DNA of 64,000 nt from the NCBI RefSeq assembly GCF_001653235.2, contig NC_035790.1, positions 2,604,001 to 2,668,000 on the forward strand. Reading direction: 5' to 3'. A program made the position numbers and the translations under genes. Origin of the DNA: Pochonia chlamydosporia 170. Its lineage: Eukaryota; Ascomycota; Sordariomycetes; Hypocreales; Clavicipitaceae. This document shows positions 57,309 through 64,000 of this stretch, piece by piece; the first letter of the stretch is position 1; every line of letters starts with the position of its first letter. Under the pieces are notes generated by a model, which was not told the DNA's origin, made no database searches, and was given only the letters and a program-made list of their open reading frames with translations.

Positions 57309-58053
57309 ATGGGTCGTGAAGAACAAGTCGAGGAGCGCGAAGTGCTCGAGTCTATTTTCCCCGAGGAAATCACAGGCATGTCCTCCGTCTATGACCACCA
57401 ATAGGACATTGACCTAACACTTTGCAGAACTCTCTGAGACGGAATTTCAAGTAACAATTACGCTCGACATTCTCGACGAAGAAGATCAAGAAGCGCCGTC
57501 ATTCCTCCTCCAAGTTCGCTATCCAGACGAGTACCCCGATGTCGCGCCGCATCTTGATCTCCTCGGAGCGCAGAATACTCCATCCCATGAACACTTTAGC
57601 ATTAGCGATGACCGCGACCAACTACTCGCCGGCATCCAGGAGACGATACAGGAAAACCTCGGCATGGCCATGGTATTCACCATCGTCTCTGCCCTAAAGG
57701 AAGCCGCGGAGCAGCTCATCCAAGATCGCAAGGACTCGGCCGCCAAGGTTCATGAGGAAGCCCTGCTTGCCGCAGAGCGCGAAGAGAACAAGAAATTCCA
57801 CGGCACACAAGTCACACCGGAGACGTTCCTCAAGTGGCGTGAGGGCTTCCTAAAAGAGATGGAAGAGAAGGAAAGACAAGAAGAGGAGGAGCGATTGGCT
57901 GAATTGAAAAGGGCCAAGGTCAAGGAACCGGTCAAGCTCACCGGCAAGCAGCTGTGGCAGAGGGGTCTGGCTGGAAATGGCGAGGAGGAGGGCGAGGAGG
58001 ACGACGGGGTGCCGACAGAGGGTGTGGAAAAGTTGTCAGTGGAGGCCGCTTGA
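57309..58053 (+). CDS. GIR2: RWD-domain protein Gir2/RWDD1, with a GC-AG intron
   Basis: Exons 57309-57375 and 57428-58053 give 230 aa. The intron 57376-57427 begins GCATGT and ends TTTGCAG, with a CTAAC branch. No GT donor gives an open frame here, whereas the GC donor restores PEEITELSETEFQVTITLD, the expected RWD start. The RWD domain covers residues 1-115 (VRYPDEYPDVAPHLDLL, the YPxxxP-type motif). The helical C-terminal half contains TFLKWREGFLKEMEEKERQEEEERL and LTGKQLWQRGL, as in RWDD1. In yeast Gir2 binds Gcn1 and the GTPase Rbg2, affecting Gcn2 signalling and translation. Confidence 0.9.
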
Positions 58054-58524
58054 TGATACCGCGAGGTTGTGCTTTTACTCTGCTGTCAGGATAGGCGGCG
58101 GGTTTCCCATTGACTGAACTTGTGCTTGACAGCATTATCAGCCCAGCTCATCTCAATTTTTTGACGGTAGGTTCTCGAGAGCATGGTAGCATATGACGCC
58201 TCGCTGTCACCGGATGTCGGACCTCTGACATTCAACACGGCTACGATGCCTTCCTGGGGCCTTGTCCATCGGGTGCATTGTTTGGAGTTTGGCATACTTG
58301 TTTGGGAATTTTGGTGCAGGTTACAACAAGAGGGCGGATAGAATCAGACATCTACCCACGGACCGGGTAATAAACACGTCAAATTTTATTTGATAGGATG
58401 ACAGGACATTTTTGAAAGAGAAACCCCGGGTCGTTCCTTCACTTTTAAGTTGCACCGCAACTGCCCAAACGCCGTCTAATGCCGTAGCCCTCGTCCCTCA
58501 AAATTCGCAATTCGCATCCCATGA
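58054..58524. other. Convergent 3' flank between GIR2 and ACL4
   Basis: This 471 bp holds the two 3' UTRs. No gene is seen. Confidence 0.6.
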
Positions 58525-59643
58525 TCACCCCTGCATCTCCTCATCATCGTCATTGTCATCACCCTCATCCCCTGAATCATCCCAGTCATCCTCCTCACCC
58601 TCGGGCATCTCACCCAGTTCCTTGTTAATCCCCTGAAACAACTCGACTGCATGCTCGCCTAGCCTGTCATCCTCATAGTCCAGCATGGCATACAGCTTCA
58701 GGCACTGTGCCAGCCACTTTCTCGCTGTTGACCACGTAGACTTCCACTCCTCGCTTGCGTCGCCATTCTGTTGACCCTTTGCGTCTCGCTGCTTCTCGCC
58801 CGAGATGTACAGACACCACCCGCCCAGGTACCACGCCTCCACACTCTGATCATCATCGGTAACCAGGCGCTCCAACACCTTGAGTGCCTCCTCTTCCATT
58901 GAGGTCTCCAGCAGCAGACGAGCGAGACCAATTCTCGTTGGGAACGCGGGGATATCAGGATGAGCGGGGGGCAAGTCTTGCCATAACTCGAGACTCCTCT
59001 TGAGTGACTGCTTCGCCTCACCCACGCGCTCTTGTGAGATGCGCACATTGGCCACCGTCTGCCACGTCTCTGCAGAGTTAGGCGCAATCATCATGGCCTC
59101 CGTCACCAGGGCCTCGCACCGCTGCTCGGCGTCCTCCTCCCAAGACAGATCCGTCATGTATACCTCTGCTACGGCGCACAGCACGCCGCCCAGCTTTTGT
59201 TGCTTTTCGTCGAGGGTGGCCTGCTGCTCGGGTGTTTTGCTCGCCAGGTCAGTCAGGTTCTGGATCTGATTTCGCAGCACCGAAGCTCCCTTTTCAAACC
59301 ATTGCACGCTGTCCTGTCCACCGTCTTCGCTCAGCTGTGCCAGGAAGAGAAACTTGTCCGGTCCACCGCCGACTTTTTCGTCCACCATGCCATCTTGGTC
59401 CAGTTTGATGGCTCGCTCAAAGTAGCCGCGTCCTTCTTCAACGTCGCCCGACTCCACGAACAGGGTACCCAGCAAATTTACCGCCCGGAGCTCGAAATCA
59501 CCTCCGGGGCCAGTCGACTCCAACGCCTTGGAAGCGAGCGCAATGGCTTCGTCGAGGTTGCCGACTTCGAACTGGGTGTCTGCGTCGCTGAGGAGTGAGC
59601 CAGGACTGGACTCCTTTTTGTTCTCTGGCCGACTGGGAGCCAT
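58525..59643 (-). CDS. ACL4: TPR-repeat ribosome assembly chaperone Acl4-like
   Basis: A single exon of 372 aa. Several TPR-type helical hairpins are visible: LLSDADTQFEVGNLDEAIALASKAL, AVNLLGTLFVESGDVEEGRGYFERAIKLD, SAETWQTVANVRISQERVGEAKQSLKRSLELW, RIGLARLLLETSMEEEALKVLERLV and VEAWYLGGWCLYISGE. The C-terminus is strongly acidic (EGEEDDWDDSGDEGDDNDDDEE), as in yeast Acl4, which captures nascent ribosomal protein uL4/Rpl4 and escorts it to the nucleus. Length and order agree with that family. Confidence 0.85.
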   Translation of the reverse strand: MAPSRPENKKESSPGSLLSDADTQFEVGNLDEAIALASKALESTGPGGDFELRAVNLLGTLFVESGDVEEGRGYFERAIKLDQDGMVDEKVGGGPDKFLFLAQLSEDGGQDSVQWFEKGASVLRNQIQNLTDLASKTPEQQATLDEKQQKLGGVLCAVAEVYMTDLSWEEDAEQRCEALVTEAMMIAPNSAETWQTVANVRISQERVGEAKQSLKRSLELWQDLPPAHPDIPAFPTRIGLARLLLETSMEEEALKVLERLVTDDDQSVEAWYLGGWCLYISGEKQRDAKGQQNGDASEEWKSTWSTARKWLAQCLKLYAMLDYEDDRLGEHAVELFQGINKELGEMPEGEEDDWDDSGDEGDDNDDDEEMQG

Positions 59644-60122
59644 TGGTGTCAGCGCTGCGCTCTTCTACAAGCGTCTATGTGTGAAGTGGTCGCTAAATGA
59701 AAACGCCGAAGAAAAAAAATTGAAAACCAAGATGGAATGTGATGATGCCAAACTCCTGGTGTCGCAACCAGCCCCCGCCACCGATCGCACGGTTATTGGG
59801 GTGCAGATACTGAAAATTTTGGGTGGATATCTCTTATCGATAACACGTTGAAGGTCCCCTGGTCCTATGCTGTTGGCGGGGCAGTTCCATCACTCGGCCG
59901 TCGGCAAGCTCATGGCGCCGAGATGAAAGGAATGGAACATAACGTTGACGGATAATCAATCAGGCTCTGGACATCCGATCCGAACAGTGGTGCGTCACGT
60001 CGAACGACTCACAGATATAACAAAGCGTTTCACTGCTTCCTCCTACCTCCCAAGCTCCCAACTCACTCATCACAACTCACTACTCACGCACCAAGGTCTC
60101 ACTCACTTCAACCCCGCTCACC
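59644..60122. promoter_or_regulatory. Divergent promoter between ACL4 and RIB5
   Basis: This 479 bp has CACTCA/CTCACT-rich sequence right before the RIB5 start, typical of a fungal 5' UTR. No gene is seen. Confidence 0.6.
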
Positions 60123-60857
60123 ATGTTTACCGGAATCGTCGAGGAGATTGGAGGTATGTAAAAGCTCATCCTCTCATCAACCGTCACTAACACATCTCAA
60201 GTCGTCTCCCACCTCGACAACAATGACTCAACCGGCGGAACCACCATGACATTCACCATCCCTCCCTCATCCCCCCTCCTCAAAGACTGCCATGAAGGTG
60301 ACTCCATCGCCGTCAATGGGTGTTGTCTGACCGTCACATCTTTTACAGATGACTCCTTCAAAGTCGGTGTGGCCCCAGAAACCCTCAGAATCACGAATCT
60401 CGGAACACTGGTTGAAAATAGCCGCGTCAACTTGGAGCGAGCCGTCCGAGCTGACACACGAATGGGCGGCCACTTTGTCCAGGGCCACGTTGACACCACG
60501 GCAGAGATTTTGTCTGTAACCCCGGACGGCAATGCCCTGACGTTTCGATTCCAACCCAAAAATCGCGAAATGTTGAGATACATCATTTTCAAGGGTTTCA
60601 TCGCCATTGATGGCACGAGCTTGACAGTGACGAGCGTGAATGATACCGAGGCATGGTGGGAGATTATGCTGATTTCCTACTCGCAAGAACGGGTAGTTCT
60701 GGCGCAAAAGAAGCAGGGGGACACTGTTAACATTGAGGTGGACATGATGGCCAAATATGCGGAAAAGTCGCTGGCCGGTATCCTCGGAGCGAGCAGCGGC
60801 GACGCCCCAATCCCCTTGCTGGAGAAGATGGTACAGCGAATTGTTCAGAAGCAGTAA
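60123..60857 (+). CDS. RIB5: Riboflavin synthase
   Basis: Exons 60123-60153 and 60202-60857, with intron 60154-60201 (GTATGT...CAAG), give 228 aa. It dismutates two 6,7-dimethyl-8-ribityllumazine molecules to riboflavin in the last step of the pathway. The protein has two lumazine-binding barrels. Repeat 1 starts MFTGIVEEIG and contains DSIAVNGCCLTVT. Repeat 2 has GGHFVQGHVDTTAEI and IAIDGTSLTVTSVN. The exact N-terminal MFTGIVE and the GHxxxGHVD motif are diagnostic. The end AEKSLAGILG is usual for fungi. Converges on MUS81 with a 149-bp gap. Confidence 0.96.
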
Positions 60858-61006
60858 GCCGACGAGCCTCTTTCGTCTTCTTTTTTTTTTGTTTTTACGC
60901 CAAAGACACGGCGTATCAGCAATTGCATGTAGCATTCATCAAGGGTATCATGCAACACCTCGTCTCATCTCAACCATAATACATGATCTGAACAAAACCA
61001 CCTGTT

Positions 61007-62713
61007 CTAGGCATCGCCCCAAACCTCAGCAATCTTTTGACTCAGTGCCTTACTAATCTTCTTTCTGCCCACCAAATGATTCAGCTGGCTCGACACGAGC
61101 TCGTGCTTCCGTTTCTTCCCCACCTCTCCAGGACCACAGGCCTCAAATGCCTTTACCAAGTCGTACGGTGTGCGCCAGCGCTTTTGAATTTCCAGGGCTC
61201 GCTCGCCAGTCAAGCCTCTGGTTGTCATTAACATTTTCAAAAATACATCCCGTAACGTCATCATTTCCGACTTGGACGCCAAGGAGGAAAACGTCTGGTA
61301 TGTGATGTAATGTCCGACGGAAGGCTGCGTCTCCCGCAGGTGTTGCATCAAAGGTGCATAGTTTTGTGCAGTAATCACCCTCGATGGAATGACATGCAAC
61401 GTCTGCTTCTCATACCTGCGCTTCAGCATGGCGGTTAGGCGTGCCAGGTACTTGACCGTCTCGTCCATCATGGCGGTCCGCTTCACAAAGTATCCATTGA
61501 CGACCTGGGTGGACGCAATGGCAGAGTGAACGGCCTCCTCGTATCTCTGATACGTCTGCGAGTCCATTGTGATGTCCTCAATGATGTAAATGACATTCTG
61601 AACACCGGAGCGCTTGAGACGAAATTTTTGCTCGTGGAAGCGGCCGTCCTTGATGCTCCCAATCAAGTCGTCGAGGCGCTTCCGCTCCACGATCCAGTCT
61701 AGCACAATCTCGTCGCCCTCCGCGCCGAGTCTCTGCAAGAGTGTGGGATCATGGCACTTGGCAACCCACTGAGCGTCGCCCACTTCCAGGCTTCGCATCA
61801 ATGGGGCAGCGTCGAGCTTGGCAAGCTCGTCTTGCATGTAATCGCGGTCGGTTTTGGCTCGAACCTCGCGCACGTCCAAGAGGAGCTTCACCGAGAACGA
61901 CCCCGGGTGTAGTTTGATGCGGCTAAACGATGGCAACTTGTTGTCTACCGGGTTAGTACTGTTGTCATTGTCCTCTTGAATGATTTCAACCTCGGGAGAC
62001 GGAGGGCGAATAGCTGGTTGCGCAGAGGTGGTATGGTCCCCTACAATCGCACTTTCATTGTCCGCCCGCCATTCTCGAGTCTCCTTGATCCGCCTGATCA
62101 CCTCCCATCCTTCATCGGTCAGTGCATATCGCCGCAGGGGCCGTCCCCTCTCATAGACGAGTTCCTTTTGCACCAACGTCTTCATCGAGTTCCACGCCGT
62201 GTAAAACTTGGTCGGGTCTGTGGGTGCCGTAAAGGAAGCGTCGCAATGCGGCTGTGCAGTTTCAATCAGGTCGGCTTTCGTCATGCCCGAGAAGACGTCG
62301 TCCGGCTGAGTTGAGAGAGCAATCAGGAGCGCATAGCCACCAGAGCGAAAAGCTGGGACGTAGGCTTTGGGCTGTCGAGTCTTGCGTTTCTTAGGGGCTG
62401 GACCTCCTTCTACAGCCGCTTCCTCCTCTCGTTGCGCTCTCTCGGCTGCTTTCCTCGCTTGAGGGTGCTCGGGCATGGGAAGGTTATTGTCCTGGCAATG
62501 CTTCTTGAGCTTGTCGGTAAGTCTCTCGCACAGCTTCGGGCCAAAACCCTTGAGTTGTTGCAGCTCGGCAGGGTGCTGAAAGACAAGAGGACACGCTCTG
62601 AGGGATTCATAGGCGTTTCGATAGGTGGTGAAGCCTTTGGAGTTGCGCTCACGAGCCGTGTCGAGCCACTCCTTTACCCAGGAGAGGAGTTGGGGATTGG
62701 AACACTCTTCCAT
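61007..62713 (-). CDS. MUS81: Crossover junction endonuclease Mus81
   Basis: A single exon of 568 aa from MEECSNPQLLSWVKEWLD. There is an N-terminal helix-hairpin-helix (FQHPAELQQLKGFGPKLCERL, residues ~45-70) and a winged helix (GYALLIALSTQPDDVFSGMTKADLI to YALTDEGWEVIRRI). The XPF-type nuclease begins VKLLLDVREVRAKTDRDYM. Its catalytic motif is VERKRLDDLIGSI (ERKxxxD, near residues 340-348). A C-terminal HhH segment includes LTGERALEIQKRWRTPYDLVKAFE. With Eme1 it cuts 3' flaps, forks and nicked Holliday junctions. The frame extends upstream of 62713 only through non-ATG codons, so this ATG is chosen. Confidence 0.95.
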   Translation of the reverse strand: MEECSNPQLLSWVKEWLDTARERNSKGFTTYRNAYESLRACPLVFQHPAELQQLKGFGPKLCERLTDKLKKHCQDNNLPMPEHPQARKAAERAQREEEAAVEGGPAPKKRKTRQPKAYVPAFRSGGYALLIALSTQPDDVFSGMTKADLIETAQPHCDASFTAPTDPTKFYTAWNSMKTLVQKELVYERGRPLRRYALTDEGWEVIRRIKETREWRADNESAIVGDHTTSAQPAIRPPSPEVEIIQEDNDNSTNPVDNKLPSFSRIKLHPGSFSVKLLLDVREVRAKTDRDYMQDELAKLDAAPLMRSLEVGDAQWVAKCHDPTLLQRLGAEGDEIVLDWIVERKRLDDLIGSIKDGRFHEQKFRLKRSGVQNVIYIIEDITMDSQTYQRYEEAVHSAIASTQVVNGYFVKRTAMMDETVKYLARLTAMLKRRYEKQTLHVIPSRVITAQNYAPLMQHLRETQPSVGHYITYQTFSSLASKSEMMTLRDVFLKMLMTTRGLTGERALEIQKRWRTPYDLVKAFEACGPGEVGKKRKHELVSSQLNHLVGRKKISKALSQKIAEVWGDA

Positions 62714-64000
62714 TGTGGGCGTCGGCGTGATGTCATCGGGAGCCAGCCATGGATGGGAGAAGTCATGAGACACAAGTCCAAAAATTGCGGCCAAAATCAA
62801 AGCAACAAAAAAAGTCAAAATGGGCCAAAAACGGAATATTGGACGGATCGTGGATGGATCGTGGATGGATCGTCGCGTCTCCAAGTTTGAACCGCGTCAA
62901 ATGGAGGTAAGAGGATCCAGAGGTTGGTGGAGAGGGGCAGCGTTACCCAACACGAAAGCACGTGCACTTGTGTGCTCCACTGTGCACAATGCGGATACAG
63001 GAGAGGCGATCGACTACAATGGCGACTCGTATCGCGCAGAAACTCATGGAGTTCTTGGCTGAACACGACGATTAGTGGACGTTTTTGGAGTTGGACGCAT
63101 CTCGTGCTGCCGACAATAGCACGCACATTGTACCAGATCAAGACACGTCCACGATTGGATGCTTGGTGCAAGCCCACTATGACGACACACGCAACAGCTT
63201 CCTGCATGGCGTTTTCAACAGCTTGAATGCCCCATGGAAGAAAGCTGACAAGTCGCCAAAATAGGTCCATTTGTTCAATTGCCGCCGCAGAATGCAGAAC
63301 GGCCAAGGCCATGCAACCAGGGTCCCGCACCTCCAAGGACCCGAGACCTTGTCAAGTTGACCGTTTGCTTCCTCAAATGTTACCTTCTCCACCTTGTGTC
63401 TGGCGGGGTCGTCCATCTAAGTGTCCTCGTGTTGCCCATGTTTTGCTGACTACGGAGTAGTGGCGGGTGGAAATAACGAAGCGACTCAGGGACTCAGGCA
63501 GAGACATGAGATCGGCGGGAGGTAAGGACTCAGACGGGATGCGTTCAAATGTTGTGTCGAGAGTCAAGACATGGCACGCTCAACTGGGACACTGGGTTGT
63601 TGTTGGCCAAAACCTCTTCTGTCAAAACTCAAGCTGTTCACACCAGTTCCGCTTGTTTTCACCAGACCAGCTCCTTCAAAAGAAATGAGGACTCTTGTCG
63701 TCTATTAATAAATTAAACTAAGCTGGCGTCTTACAGTACCTGTGGGCTAGGTTAAGCAGAGCGAGCAGGGCAGAGCAGTCATCAAACCCCTCGTCAGATC
63801 TCAGAGGCCGTTGTTGACTTGCATTGACCAGACATGGACCCAGGCCAGCCAGATCAGACTTGACCCCACCAAGACACCACCAAGACTTGACACCACACAG
63901 ACAGACACAGGCCAGACAGTTACAATCCGCTGTCCCCATAAAAGACGCTGCATCCTGAATCGCTACCTTCCGACATCCTCTTCCAGCTTCTCAAGCTGCT
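62714..64000. other. MUS81 promoter and gene-free right end
   Basis: This 1.29 kb begins with the MUS81 upstream region, including an 11-bp tandem repeat at 62845-62873. Frames at 62815-63336 and 63467-63688 have no domain. Words of the type CCAAGAC/CCAGACC recur near 63780-63920. No gene is seen before the window ends. Confidence 0.5.
62845..62873. repeat. 11-bp tandem repeat (GGATCGTGGAT) x2.5
   Basis: Two full copies and a partial third lie about 130 bp upstream of the MUS81 start codon. Confidence 0.85.

Noticed and set aside
62714..62884. Extended MUS81 N-terminus (625-aa frame)
   Set aside because: The first codon is TTG and no ATG lies upstream of 62713 in this frame.
1..64000. tRNA, rRNA, CRISPR, transposon or biosynthetic-cluster signatures
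   Set aside because: No A/B-box tRNA folds, terminal inverted repeats, transposase or reverse-transcriptase motifs, or backbone enzymes (PKS, NRPS, terpene synthase) were recognised by eye. A tRNAscan or repeat-library run would be needed to exclude them.

Overview
The window is nuclear DNA of a filamentous ascomycete, most likely a sordariomycete of the order Hypocreales. The grounds are short spliceosomal introns (mostly 47-85 nt, GTRNGT donors, CTRAC branch points, CAG/TAG acceptors), dense genes on both strands, gene families restricted to Pezizomycotina (DUF1750-type Ssr4, RTA1, Zn2Cys6), and the overall look of the proteins. I place it no closer than that. About 31 protein genes can be supported. 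All exon coordinates were worked out by hand from splice signals and reading frame, and the exon lengths of each multi-exon model add to a multiple of three. I recognise no tRNA, rRNA, CRISPR array, plasmid origin or intact transposon.

Layout, left to right. 0-14 kb: a Kre9-like GPI-anchored wall protein with an Asn-rich block, the SWI/SNF-RSC subunit Ssr4, 6-phosphogluconate dehydrogenase, an RBM42-type RNA-binding protein and an SLC35C2/TPT transporter. 14.1-17.3 kb: a gene-poor gap. 17.3-25 kb: a GH15 enzyme with eight exons, a secreted SMP-30-like propeller, a HAD phosphatase and TFIIF beta. 25-36 kb: Elongin A, a four-exon NEDD8/Rub1 gene, a secreted S33 peptidase, an RTA1 membrane protein, an orphan response regulator and prohibitin-2. 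36-46 kb: a large methyltransferase-like protein, Tma22/DENR, a Borealin/Nbl1-type protein, Rpn10, TRAPP subunit Trs23 and Rpb4. 46-51 kb: a zinc alcohol dehydrogenase, a Zn2Cys6 regulator and a single-pass membrane protein. 50.7-54.9 kb: a 4.2 kb gap. 54.9-63 kb: Puf6, Gir2/RWDD1, Acl4, riboflavin synthase and Mus81, then gene-free sequence to the end.

Most genes are housekeeping, covering transcription (Ssr4, TFIIF beta, Elongin A, Rpb4), the ubiquitin/NEDD8-proteasome system (Rub1, Rpn10, Elongin A), ribosome and translation (Puf6, Acl4, Tma22, Gir2), DNA repair and chromosome segregation (Mus81, Nbl1), trafficking (Trs23) and core metabolism (6PGDH, riboflavin synthase). They are arranged as independent genes, often as divergent pairs sharing a 0.3-0.75 kb promoter. 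I see no biosynthetic gene cluster. The accessory genes are the wall protein, GH15, SMP-30, S33 peptidase, RTA1, response regulator, and the ADH/Zn2Cys6/membrane-protein group.

The most useful new observations are: three tandem 19-bp CGG-bearing repeats in the ADH promoter beside a Zn2Cys6 regulator gene; a start codon split by an intron in TRS23; a GC-AG intron in GIR2; a NEDD8 gene too fragmented for ORF scanning; and a lone response-regulator protein with a non-canonical switch position.
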